Of a stretch of 64,000 nt of DNA, positions 12,201 to 22,500 are shown one piece after another (position 1 is the stretch's first letter; every line of letters begins with the position of its first letter). The DNA comes from Tritrichomonas musculus (taxonomy: Eukaryota; Parabasalia; Tritrichomonadida; Tritrichomonadidae). The stretch spans positions 3,534,001-3,598,000 of the forward strand of contig JAPFFF010000012.1 of NCBI GenBank assembly GCA_039105265.1, in the 5' to 3' direction. Under the pieces are notes generated by a model. It did not search any database. It worked only from the letters and a program-made list of their open reading frames with translations, and had not been told where the DNA came from. Position numbers and translations under genes: made by a program.

Positions 12201-12796
12201 AAGTTTCGTTTAATTTGAATACCAAATGTTTCGTTAAGAAGATCAAACCTATCAACAATCATTTCAATCTTCCCCAATTCGGTGCGTCAGTGTTATCATG
12301 GAGTAAACACATCATGAATCAAGTTATGAGTACAGCTGAACAGAATAATATAGACATATACTATCAAGATACTGACTCGTTACACTTGAAAGAGTGTGAT
12401 GTCCCTATATTAGCTGAGATTTATAAAGAGAAGTACGGTAAAGATCTTATCGGTAAACAGATGACTCAGTTCCATTGTGATTTCGATAAATTTGATGGGG
12501 CTGTCGGTCAAATACATTCTCGAAAGTTGATCGCGTTAGGTAAGAAATCATATCTCGATATACTCGTCGATGAAACCGGAATGGAAGGTTATCATATACG
12601 TATGAAGGGCGTACCAAAACAATGTGTACTCAATAAATGTAAGCGAATGGATATTACAGTGGAAGAACTATATGAACGTATGTATCGTGGAGAATCAATC
12701 ACATTTGATCTCACTGATGGATCAAACTGTTTCAAGAAAACTAAGTGTTTCCAACAAGTAACTCTAAAACAATTTATTCGTAAAGTTCAATTCTAA
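9266..12796 (+). CDS. Protein-primed family B DNA polymerase (Polinton PolB)
   Basis: The 1176-aa product is the replicative polymerase of the element. The N-terminal 480 residues match the long N-terminal region of Polinton polymerases, possibly including the terminal-protein function (family knowledge). The 3'-5' exonuclease motifs follow: Exo I at D493-E495 (ADYET), Exo II at HNLKYDG, and Exo III at YCKKDC. Polymerase motif A is DFDAVSLYPSA from D798, motif B is KLLLNSIYGK, and motif C is YYQDTDS with D1035 and D1037. A basic KKSY segment follows, as in protein-primed enzymes. The ATG at 9266 directly follows TATAA, and TATTTTT lies 13 nt before it. The stop is TAAAA. Polintons copy themselves with this enzyme from their terminal repeats. 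Confidence 0.95.
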   Translation: MNNKLLSKLNKSEILSLPGFKRYKSCVMRQLIPLLRDKKKELGIDFRGVRVNDYIKRFNEVRESNKKRKQNKISRQVKALFDRSFMNIDTGYTSSKTEERRRYEENVQDKSEYQSEMKRMMTAVNKHESFEIDINDNSEKQYAFTQVLRNIRKMKSSEWKPLVYGYDMNGSGRVFHLNQESNLEELIRCILGEITVEEYSSDCGNPHLVGWDYVPVRFEVKFIKMTKNEKTGKTEFIEKVDGEEVVLESVDDFRDVPDSGFFPYINLIESLDLSRYQIYNSIDKKNYRDNCFVHACVQSCVFNDEELYKLRSIMLTRNIPNKKILEIAILMKCHFVVYKFDDKRDSRHQRRDSVDTRKNSKVVSDRVVQLLTYKDHFMIDMNEKVPITKYYIEHKDELDSKYSDMDPKQRQLIKNNKGDTDEGTGLTTVLKTMFEHGYFREINQCEQGVLSTCEFDNHLNDYNDLSYDEESCCKPESIDLKKITEWSHIYYADYETNVTEGKHKPYLCCRCDDEHVKPFTGDHLTSNFLNSLETNSLTYFHNLKYDGCFFINEPGWEVQITQRSGTLLQVVMDQYKMIEVKDPKTKEPVIDPKTEKPKMKKIRSKHLTFRNSYSIIPSSLSKFDDMFKLKVHKEIIAYKIYTTKNMKRKWIPFDEFYDQYVVENIDKKTSDELNKDRDQLLRNARFAKAYKEDTKEIEIMKYAEFYCKKDCVTLMDGMKKFNNDLSEVFKKTDKSWIGIHQFISISAVGYDFARIYGCFDGCYQLSGKPQNFIQRCVSGGRTMTADNVKQYIVDRIQDFDAVSLYPSAMSIMDGVPKGKPKVIPDNCTHEQLMKYDTFFIEINIKSLSCKSNHPYRFGHVFKHNEAGSKIYCNEPVDHYYVDKITLMDLIEFYDIEYEFIRGYYFDDGFNNKINEFIKTLFDLRLKYKNEENPLEKTIKLLLNSIYGKSILKPMTDEIKVVDQKKLIPYLYRNYNFIKEVSFNLNTKCFVKKIKPINNHFNLPQFGASVLSWSKHIMNQVMSTAEQNNIDIYYQDTDSLHLKECDVPILAEIYKEKYGKDLIGKQMTQFHCDFDKFDGAVGQIHSRKLIALGKKSYLDILVDETGMEGYHIRMKGVPKQCVLNKCKRMDITVEELYERMYRGESITFDLTDGSNCFKKTKCFQQVTLKQFIRKVQF

Positions 12797-12821
12797 AACC
12801 AATTATTTTTATGTAAATCAA

Positions 12822-13037
12822 ATGGAAAGATACTTCATAAATGATATAGAAGTACACTTCGTTGATATACCTGGATTCAATGGTAAATATATGATCTCTG
12901 TCGAAGAACCATATCTCGTTATAGAAAAATCACCTATACGTATCCTTGATAAGTGGTATAACAGTTTGGGAGAGATCTCTGTATTACTCAATGGAAAACT
13001 ATATATCGTTGACGAACTACTTGAATTAATTAATTAA
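12822..13037 (+). CDS. Small 71-aa protein, NUMOD/HNH-associated-like fold (tentative)
   Basis: This short gene begins 26 bp after the polymerase stop, with TATTTTT 11 nt before the ATG. Its pattern (KYMIS....YLVIEK....LGEISVLLNGKLYIVDELLELI) resembles the N-terminal half of the HNH protein at 24230-24775 (DYEINTDYPYQIRR....KYIQIKLNGRLYYKHIVIALQWI). It may be a free-standing DNA-binding module of the kind found beside HNH nucleases. That likeness is by eye only, and the protein could equally be unrelated. It is probably co-oriented with the polymerase and the following 150-aa gene. Confidence 0.6.
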   Translation: MERYFINDIEVHFVDIPGFNGKYMISVEEPYLVIEKSPIRILDKWYNSLGEISVLLNGKLYIVDELLELIN

Positions 13038-13063
13038 ATCAATATTTTTATTTGACTGAAACA

Positions 13064-13516
13064 ATGTCTGTGAAACAATTCGTCGAGAAATTAAACCTCA
13101 AAAACAACAACACTAACAAACTCATCGTATATCTCGATAGTAAGATATATCCCAACGAGTTCGGTATCAGTGTACGTCCGTTACTAGTTAAATATGGATC
13201 CACCATCATCGATATGAAACAACTGATTGAGATCTTCGATAAAGTCCCATACATCACCGTTAAAGAGAATCGTTATCGATCTGTATATAGAGATCCTATG
13301 ATAATGACGATTGACTTGACCCTTAAAGAATATAAAGATAACACATACTATGAATATTACATCGATAAGTTATGTTTACGAAACGAATTGAAGAGATATG
13401 AGAAGATCTATACTAAAGCTCATGAAGTCATCACTGAATATAAACAGACGATCACTAAGAGTCAATCAGTTGATGATTTCCGTGAGATAGATAAAGATGA
13501 CGATGAATGTATCTAA
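13064..13516 (+). CDS. Hypothetical 150-aa protein
   Basis: No family is recognised. The N-terminal half is basic and mixed (VKQFVEKLNLKNNN, PNEFGISVRPLLVKY); the C-terminal third is a charged helix (LRNELKRYEKIYTKAHEV) ending in an acidic tail (DKDDDECI). I chose the ATG at 13064 (MSVKQF). An upstream TTG in frame at 13052 is less likely, and TATTTTT lies 14 nt before the chosen ATG. It is the last gene of the left-hand polymerase block; a gene-free kilobase follows. Confidence 0.6.
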   Translation: MSVKQFVEKLNLKNNNTNKLIVYLDSKIYPNEFGISVRPLLVKYGSTIIDMKQLIEIFDKVPYITVKENRYRSVYRDPMIMTIDLTLKEYKDNTYYEYYIDKLCLRNELKRYEKIYTKAHEVITEYKQTITKSQSVDDFREIDKDDDECI

Positions 13517-14654
13517 ATCGAGACTATATGGATTGAGTTTATTTTTGATTCCTGGATCTAAAAAATGATTTATTTTTTGGCAAAAACCAACCGTCTACGT
13601 GGGATGCGTCATGCATTCGATATGAGATGATACGTACCCGGGATCCACGGAGTGGACTTTGCATGCAAATGATACCACCCCATAAAGAGAAACACTGCAT
13701 CCACTATGGCTGGGGAAAGAACGAATCTTTCATTACAAGAGGATTACATTTGTCGACAAATGCCCGTATTACCCCATAATCCACAAGTAATAGCTTACCC
13801 AAGGTGTTTAGTTCGCTTGGGCTCTATCACAAATATGGACCGGAAATAATACGAAAAATCGGTACTGAGGAGAATCGAACCAGTGTTCCGGACCACCGAT
13901 TCATGACTCTACGACTGTACCCGTTAACGTTAACAAAGAAATGGGTCCATATAGGTACTTATTTATAAGAGGCTGTCACTTTTTCTAGCCTGTAGACGCT
14001 ATCTCACGATAGGAGGCACTTAGAGCGGTTTTGACGATAGATTTGGGATATCGTTTTCGACGGTTATGAGGTCAATTTATTTGACCTTAACCGCCATGGT
14101 TAATTTATTTGACCTTCCTGAGATATATAAAAATATGGGATTTTGGTATCGATTTTCAGAAGATCATATCTCAATGAATACTCAACCGATCGAGACGTTC
14201 TATATATCAAATTAAAGCGCAGATCATGAAGAATCTAACGAGCTCTATGAGGCGACTATGGGAATTCCCATACTCGAAATATCACTGACGAAAACCATGA
14301 AATTTCATATGTTACGACCATCTAGAACGATATATTGATAATCGAATATTCATGATGATATATAGCGAAAATCGGCTGTTACGAGCCTCTCAGCTCTAGT
14401 GCGGAAATTTCCGCACTAGAAATATCATTAATGAAAACCATGGATTTTCCCTATCTACGACCATTGTGGAGCGTTTCATGAAATAACCTCAAAACCACAG
14501 ATACAGGTGTTGATAAAAAATCAAATATATAGATCCTAAATCGACTATGGGAATTCCCATACTCGAAATATCACTGATGAAAACCACTATTTTTGAAATC
14601 TCTATAAATAACCTCAAACTATATTTAATCGAATATTTTTCCGTGAATTCAAAT
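13517..14654. promoter_or_regulatory. Gene-free region of element 1 with palindromes and a copy of TIR promoter-like sequence
   Basis: No credible gene is seen. The first part (about 13580-13960) is richer in G and C than its surroundings. A hairpin with a 13-bp stem and a 2-nt bulge spans 14061-14093 (arms CGGTTA..AGGTCAA and TTGACCTTAACCG), and TTTATTTGACCTT recurs at about 14105. Perfect palindromes lie at 14257-14272 (16 bp), 14395-14420 (26 bp) and 14546-14561 (16 bp). Each is followed by GAAATATCA and then GAAAACCA. The end of the region (14585-14630) resembles the sequence upstream of the 123-aa gene in the terminal repeats. An origin, packaging or transcription-control role is possible but not shown. 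Confidence 0.65.
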
Positions 14655-15398
14655 ATGTCTACAATTATTCGTGAACCAATCAACTGTGATTATGAATACA
14701 TTCAATATAACAAGAAATTACGAATCGTTCATTCCATCGATGATGATATGTATCAAGTGAATTCTATTATCAAAGCGTGTAATTCAAATAAGTTATCAGC
14801 TGATTGGTATCGTAATAAAGAAACTCAATCGTTGATAGAAGCGTTTGAACATGATAGAGATTTAATGGGATCATTACCGGTTGATAACAGAATCAATACA
14901 CCTAATGGATTACGTGGTTTATATGTTCATAGATTACTCGTTAACGATGTAGCTCGATGGGCTTCACCGCGATATGCTCTCCAGATATATAAACTCCTTG
15001 ATCAGATGGCGACAGCTGAACGTGAAGAAATGGAATCAACGATTCAACATCAACGACCACGTATGGTACCAAAGAATCACGAACATGATTACAGATATCT
15101 CATCTGGAAAGAACCTGTTTCGAGTAACTCAAACAGAGTTATATTACATCTAGTTCGTCGTAGTAAATCAACATTCGATCAAGTCCGTAAACACTATGAA
15201 GATGAATCTGAAAGGTGGTTTTATCGAGACAACCTTCCGATATCAATGTCAGTGAATAAAGATATTAAAGAGATCATAAAACAAATAGTTCCTATTGGTG
15301 AATATGAAATGAATGGATGTGACATCAGATTACATTCTAAGTATCTTGTTCAGCTCTATGAATCAATTAGTGAATACTTCAATCATTTTCAAAAGTAA
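14655..15398 (+). CDS. KilA-N domain protein
   Basis: This is a 247-aa product counted from the ATG at 14655. The frame is open back to 14547, but the upstream part lies in the repeated non-coding segment. Residues about 28-118 form a KilA-N domain: an N-terminal strand region with YQVNSIIKAC, then the hallmark SADWYRNKETQSLIEAF, and later GLYVHRLLVNDVARWASPRYALQI, the conserved second half. KilA-N domains bind DNA and are frequent in large DNA viruses and in trichomonad Maverick-type elements. The C-terminal 120 residues have no known match; they contain an R/H-rich stretch. It probably regulates or binds element DNA. TATTTTT lies 14 nt before the start. Confidence 0.85.
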   Translation: MSTIIREPINCDYEYIQYNKKLRIVHSIDDDMYQVNSIIKACNSNKLSADWYRNKETQSLIEAFEHDRDLMGSLPVDNRINTPNGLRGLYVHRLLVNDVARWASPRYALQIYKLLDQMATAEREEMESTIQHQRPRMVPKNHEHDYRYLIWKEPVSSNSNRVILHLVRRSKSTFDQVRKHYEDESERWFYRDNLPISMSVNKDIKEIIKQIVPIGEYEMNGCDIRLHSKYLVQLYESISEYFNHFQK

Positions 15399-15444
15399 GT
15401 GTTATTCGTATTATATTTTTATTTTTTAATTCGTTCCCAAATAA

Positions 15445-15759
15445 ATGACTATTTCAAACGGAAACATCGAGAATCGAATCAACACCGAACTCTTCAACGA
15501 AACTGAAGTAATCAAATCATTAAGATCCAAACAATCGGATGAAGAACTCCTTAATGAAGTTACTACCGAAACACTCCTTGCGGAAGTTACTCCACAGAAA
15601 TCAAACCGTGGACGTAAGCGTAAGTATCAAACTGATGAAGAACGTGTACTCGCTCGTAGAGCTCAACAGAAAGCGTATCGTGAACGTAAGAAACAAGAGT
15701 TACTTGAATTACGAGCATTGAAAGCTCAACTCGAATCTAAAAACAAATCAAACGAGTAA
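15445..15759 (+). CDS. bZIP-like basic protein
   Basis: This 104-aa product starts at the ATG at 15445. Residues about 52-95 resemble a bZIP basic region and short leucine zipper (ARRAQQKAYRERKKQELLEL, then LRALKAQLESK), preceded by an RGRKRK nuclear-localisation-like run. The basic segment follows the AP-1/Pap1-like pattern but lacks the usual invariant asparagine, so DNA-binding specificity is uncertain. It follows the KilA-N gene in the same direction, and the two may be element-borne regulators. TATTTTT occurs upstream at a longer distance (about 24 nt). It ends TAAA, a few bases from the convergent candidate capsid gene. Confidence 0.65.
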   Translation: MTISNGNIENRINTELFNETEVIKSLRSKQSDEELLNEVTTETLLAEVTPQKSNRGRKRKYQTDEERVLARRAQQKAYRERKKQELLELRALKAQLESKNKSNE

Positions 15760-15764
15760 ATCCA

Positions 15765-16526
15765 TTAATGTAATTTCATTTTTGGATTATCACATGGTTT
15801 AACTTTAATGGTAACGAACATCGGACTGGCTAACACTACTGGTTGATACTGGAAGTCGACTAGTTGTAGATCGATTTGTTTGAATGAATCTATGTTAACG
15901 ATATTTTTGATTGGTTTACCATAGGTTTCGAAGTTCTGGATGATTGGTGTATCTGTGTCGATGATATGATCGATACTTGCTATGACTGATGGTGTGTATT
16001 CTATGTCACCGATATTAGATTGAATAGCTTGACCCTGTTTCGATACCAAATATAGTTTATTCGCATAGTCTCTAATAGGTCTCTCAGCTATAATCAATTC
16101 ATTAGCTGGATATACCTTATTGAGTTTCATGTTGTATAGTCCAGTGACTAATCCAGCGCGATGATCAATTCGTGTGAATTTGAATTCATCCATTAACGGA
16201 GTAATCAGTGTTCGACCTCTACTTCCATCACCATCAGCGTTAACTCCGACATTGATATATCTTTCAGCACCATCCCATGTGAGTATACTATTAGCATCTT
16301 TCTTACTAACGTTGAACAGATCTAGACACTCCAATTTATGTTTTTGAGTGTCACCCCACTTATCTTCATATTCGAATTCGATTACATCATCTTCTGTCGT
16401 TATCAATAGATCTCTCGTGTTTATCGAAGCGACATGATATTCAATGTACTCACAATTCCATGGTATGTTAATGTTTGCTTGTAAATGACTGTAGTCCGGT
16501 CCGGTACTTTGTAATGATAACAGCAT
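15765..16526 (-). CDS. Candidate minor capsid (penton-type) protein of element 1
   Basis: The 253-aa product has alternating hydrophobic beta-strand patterns and no enzyme motif. Minor capsid proteins of Polintons are single jelly-roll proteins of about this size, and this is the best candidate by size, strand pattern and position; the assignment is inference. Its start codon faces the fibre-like gene, with only 3 bp to the first ATG of that gene and 15 bp to the second. Virus-like penton and fibre proteins commonly work together at the capsid vertex, which fits this pairing. A structure prediction would decide. Confidence 0.5.
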   Translation of the reverse strand: MLLSLQSTGPDYSHLQANINIPWNCEYIEYHVASINTRDLLITTEDDVIEFEYEDKWGDTQKHKLECLDLFNVSKKDANSILTWDGAERYINVGVNADGDGSRGRTLITPLMDEFKFTRIDHRAGLVTGLYNMKLNKVYPANELIIAERPIRDYANKLYLVSKQGQAIQSNIGDIEYTPSVIASIDHIIDTDTPIIQNFETYGKPIKNIVNIDSFKQIDLQLVDFQYQPVVLASPMFVTIKVKPCDNPKMKLH

Positions 16527-16529
16527 TTT

Positions 16530-19500
16530 ATGTTAAATAAAATGATCACTCCATTAGCTGTGCGTGCAATGGCATTGAAAGATCGCGGTTACAAAATCAA
16601 AGTCAGAGACGATGAATTGAAGATCACCAAAGACAGTAAAGTTGATGATGTTCGTATCAATTGTATCTACACCAAGAACGAAATCGATGAGCTGATTAAA
16701 AACACCAAATCAGAGATTAATGATAACTCACTATTCGAACTCCGTGAATCCGATCAACTGTATCTATATAAACCGTCATTGATTACTCAATCAAGTAAGT
16801 ACTATGAGATGATATGGAATATCGATTCGCTTATAAGCGAACTTCGTAAAACGAATCCGAACTATGAAATTCCATTACAGTTAGAATTCGAATTCAAAGA
16901 CTATCTGTTTGGTCATACATGGTCATTGATATGGGATGGTCATTCATGGACCGGAAACAACGTCGTGAACCTATCATTCAATAAACAGTCAACCGTTAGA
17001 AACAACAATGGAAGTCCAGCGATAGTAGTTCGTCACAATGATTACATCGCTAAATGGATCCGCTGTTTCGTAGATACCGTCAAAGACTCAGACAACTATG
17101 CTACTATACTATCCAAATACGTTACAAACTGGAGAGTAATGTACGCTGATGGAACCATCATCAATGTATCTGATGATAACGTTAAACTCGGTGAATCACC
17201 TCATTACGACAACATCGATGTTCAACAATTCGGTGTTAAAGTATCTAACGACGTATCCAGTAAGAACATGTTGTACGTACTAGCTGATATCAATATCAAC
17301 GGTTATGTAACTCCATTGAAGTGGGATCTGAACATAACTACTCCAATCAACCTTCATTATCTGAATACTCGTGACAACAACCCTGTTATAGAGTCATTCA
17401 CGTACATCCGCGAAGTCAAACACTCGAACAAGTCTATTCCAGAAGAACATAATAACAAAGATATTCACATCTATATCGAGAAAGAGTATTTCGAACAGAA
17501 ACCAGATACCGCTGATGAAACGTACAATCCATTCGATATCATGATCACTCAACAGTTCTATGAAGTCAAACCAGATCCACGTGAATGTACTACCATCACC
17601 ACTGATAATAACATCTACTCATCGAAGATCATATGGGCTGATAACATCATGACTATGCGTAGAGATCTGAACGTAGTTGGTGGTACCGTTGACGTACTCG
17701 CATATGACTACTCAGTATTACGTGCTATCATCAATGGTATCCAAGAACAACTTCGATTACAAGCTGCGTATAACGAGTACATTGATTCTATTCGTAAAGG
17801 TTTAGCGATTGCTAGTGACATAATCACAATACTTTCAGGTGCAGTGAATATGGTTAAAGATCTATCAACTCTATCCATGACAGGTGAGAACATGAACATC
17901 AACACATATCGAACTGAAGACTTTACATTCCCTGGAATGGGTGGACCGAATGATGATTACCCCGGCGGTAAACAACCGATTAGTGGTAAATTCCTCCTCG
18001 ATATGGATACTAGCGCTGCTGGTCAAGTACTGAAACGATTCATTCCAACACAGACAGAGATTCCAGCAGCTACATCATCGTTAACTGCTACTGATTTGGT
18101 ACTAAACGCGATGAACTCGTTAACTCAGATCGGTACTACAACCACGACATTAATTGCTGGTGGTTTGACATTAGATCGAGTACCTGAAATGATTGATGGT
18201 GTAAGAGTTATTCAACAATCGATACAAACTATTACTGATTCAGTTCGCGAATTGCGTCGTAGATGGAGAGAACATAGAGATAACACCATTGTTGATCACA
18301 CAGTCGAAAACACTGATTCTTTAGAACTTGGCGATGCCAATGAGATGGAACTAGATGACGAAACACCAACAACTAGATTAACTCATGATACAACCACTAA
18401 CGCCGGTACTGGATTTGGTGATCATAATCTGGAATCATTATCGGATCTCACTGATGAAGAGTTGTTAGCGTTGAACTCATCTGATGTCCATGTTGATCAG
18501 ATCGGTAATGATCTCATACTCATAACGAGTATAACTACTGGTGAAGTGGTTTATATCAGAAGACGTGATCATGTACAATCAATAACGACTCCAGAACGTA
18601 TCAGATTCGATAGCAGACGTCGTGTAGATACCACCTCAACATGGTCTTATGATGGACGAACCGCGTTAGAAATAGAACAGATGTTATTGTCTGATCGAAT
18701 CCTATTCGAGAATACACATCCTGAACTCCAATTCGTTAGAAACAGTGATGTAGATACCGGTGTTGATTGGACTGAAGTGAGAGATTCGAGTGGTAGAACC
18801 GTTACGATCATCGATGTAACCATGCTGACTCGTACATCAGTTGACGGTGATGGAATATCTATTCACGGAGTGAACTCTGCTGGGCAGATTAACAATCACG
18901 GATCATCCGTTAACGTTAACTCAGATGGTATTCACGTAAATGATGATACTCGTGAACTCATCGCTAATGAATACAATGTAGTGGTTGTCAATCACGAACT
19001 CACTCCAACGGATGATGCTGATGTAGTCATCCCTGGAACCACTATCACACTTGGCGATATCGAACAGATGGATTGGTTTCAACGTCATAGACTCGCTAAT
19101 GAGATCCATGGATTAAGATTCAGAGATTCGCGAAGCGAACTTGGTTCAACCAACAATGATGATCACACAGAAGTGGTTTACAAAAACAATGTTATTGGAG
19201 TTATCGATCGACGACATATCAATCAAGTAACCATCAATGATAATCAAATCACTCTCACTAATCCCGATAATCAACTAACACTCACTGATCATGATATTCA
19301 ATGGATGAGAGATCACGATGAACAACATCGATCAACATTACGTGGATTCATATCGAACATCAACAACCGATTAGAAGAGATCAACATGGATATGGAGTGG
19401 TTACTAGATCATCCGTCATTGACTGATCGTTATGTAGTCTGTAGAGGTTCACGTATATTGGTTCCGATAGTAGATGCTGTGTTGTATATACCCCGATCGA

Positions 19501-22500
19501 TTCGTAAAGCTAGTGCTTATTCATTAGAGGGTGAATCCATACCAAATAAACTCAGTCTACAACCCCTTATCGATTGGTGTAAGAGTACTGAATCTGATAT
19601 ATCGATTCCAGATGATAGTAACGAAGCTGTATCATTGAACTCATGCGTCAACATATGTAAGACATTTCGTGATACTATTAAGGGTCCATTAGAGTTGTTA
19701 TCGTATAAGATTCAAGAGGTTGAATCCAATCAACCATCTACTAGCGGAGATAGTGAATTCGATACCGTCGATGGTTATCCCGCATATTACGTCAAACATA
19801 GTGATATCACCACATACGAACCAACATCAACTGATTCAGTTCAAGATCCAGTCATCATCATGAAGATATCATTACCAAGTGAACTCAAGAGTAGGTTTAC
19901 TACAACGGTTGATGTATTCAAGATTCATATGCGAAATCTATTGATATTGGATTGGCAAGGGAATGTATTGAACGATTTCATCATATCATTCGATAACGGC
20001 AAATTCATATGTCCAGAGTTGACTCATAACAAAGCTCGTGATTGCTACACATACTCGACTCGTGAACGTGATGATCCAGAGATCATGTTCGATAAAGACC
20101 TTAACATAGAACCATACTCATGGTATCTCAATGGTGACATGACCATTCATAACTTACTGAATGATGACTCATTAGTATCACGTAAACCAGTTATCAAATG
20201 CGATATCATCGATGCGAAGAACGCGCTGAGATTACAAGAATCTGATGTCTACTATTTCTATCGTCCGTCAATGATCACTTATGATGAACATGTTAAGTAC
20301 ATGGATACATTCGGAGACGAGATATTGGAGTATGAATGTGAGTGTTATAAGATGATTTATAAGATACCATCAACGTATGAGATACCAACTAATCTGACAT
20401 TCAAGTTCAGTGAATACTGTTTCGGTAATAAATGGTCGTTAACGTGGGATGGTAATAAATGGATCGGTGATGATATTCAAGGTCGATTCCAGAGTAAGAT
20501 CATCAGTAAGTGTCAGAAACGTGATCCGAAACCAGATAACTATGGTTCAACTGGTTGTATCATAGCTGTTAAACGAGATACATTGAATAGTAGAGCGATT
20601 CATGAAACAAACTCGAAAGGTCTAGCATATTCGTTACTTCGTACATGTATGCGTGATGATGGTGGTGTTTACGAACCGTATATCAAGTTCAAAGATGGTT
20701 CTGTCGTTAACGGATCTGATTATTCATTGAGTATTGGTTTCACATCAGCTGATTCATCAGTTAAGTTGGATGGATATGATCTCGCTTCAGTATCATGTAC
20801 TATTGGTAATTACTCGACATCGAAGTTGAATATCAGTGATATCGAACAGTTATATCTCGATCTGGTTCTACCTGGACAAGAACTCGTTAATCGATTGTCT
20901 TTCACGATTGATGGTGATGAAGTTCATCGCAGTGGTTCCAACGACAATGGTTACGTTGATTTGAAAGGTGCATTGGATACAGTCGATAGAATCGGTTATG
21001 TATGGAGTATGCGATCGAAGAATGACACTGGTCGTGATATCACCTTATATCTACGTCATGACTATACTGATCCGATAGATGAAGTCAACTGGGATCCATC
21101 AACGAACGCGTTCGAGTATATCATTAAACAACAGTTCTATGAAGTATCACCGAATCCGAACGCATCTACAACACTGTATACTGATTTCAACATCACATCA
21201 TCGAAGATCATCACAGCTGATAATATAACAACAATGAGATCGGATTTGAATCTAGTGACGAACAACGTTGATATAGTATCATACGACGTCAAAGAGGTGA
21301 AGAGTAAAGTCGATGCACTTAGTTCAGAAATGGTTGATCAACAATCGAAGACCAAGTATCTACAGAAAGAGGTTGACAAGATCGATATGAAAGCTAATGT
21401 TGGTATCGCGTTGGGTGTAGCTGGATGTGTACTAGGTGCTACTGGATTGGGTGTCGCTGGTAAAGCGTTGTCGTTCGCATCGAAAGGTGTTGCTAATACA
21501 GTCGGTCGTGAGTTGGTGAATACTGTTACGAAGGTTAGTGATGTTGGTGCTGATGTTGTTACAGACATGGCTGGTAAGTTGGTTGATGAGTTACCGGATA
21601 TTGGTGCTGATATATTCTTCGGTGATATGGTGTCCGTACCGGTTAGTCGAATGATGAAATCGCGAACGGTGTTATCGAATACAGATAAACTGAATAAGAT
21701 AATCGAATGGTGTGATCAAGAGTACGTACCAGTTGAAGACATGACGTTCACTGATGAACTAGATGATCCATCTAAAGTTGCTATGACGTTGACATCAACG
21801 ATGGATATGTGTAAACGATTCAGACATACAATGAAACCGATGATCAAGACACTAGCACAGACAATGCAGTTATCGAGAGATGATGTCATTGATATTGTTG
21901 GTAAGATTGATGGTATAGACAAAAATATCCAACTCGTTGCGGAAGATATTATCACTGATGGATCGATTAGAGTTAAACTCATGGTAAGAACAATAAGTGA
22001 GTTCAATGATGTTGATTATGATGAACAGTATGTTTCGTTAACGATCACTAATGGTGTCATATCTGAATATGTTGGTACGGATACATTTCCATCAGCTACA
22101 ATGGATGACTCTTCAACGCAGATCACTATATTGAATCCACAACACGTTCAAGTCACTGGTATCACGATTAAAGAGAACACATTGATCAGACACTTAGAGT
22201 TCACTACTAACGATATAGCGTATACGTGTGATGTAGATGCGTTACAAAAGAAGATAGATTCATTACATGATCAACTCGAACAGAATGATAAGTCATTGGC
22301 TACTACACTGAATGAGTTTCCGACTGTAGATGAAGTGAACACAGCGTTGGATACAGTTAAGAATGAATCTGATAGTAAGTATCGAAACAAAAATGATTTG
22401 ATATATAAAGATGCTGTCGATGTACCTTTCGAAAATGTACAAGATAGTTCGGGATCATGGGAGGTCAAAATCAAATTGATCAGTGGAATTCGCCTTGTTG

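Noticed and set aside
13861-13921. A tRNA-like segment on the minus strand, with GGTTCGATTC and ends that pair six of seven bases.
   Set aside because: It spans only about 61 nt, the T stem pairs poorly and no proper D or anticodon arm can be drawn. I do not call it a tRNA gene.
16542-16560. Choosing between two start codons of the giant fibre gene (16530 and 16542).
   Set aside because: No ribosome-binding or promoter signal decides between them, so I kept the outer start and noted the other.
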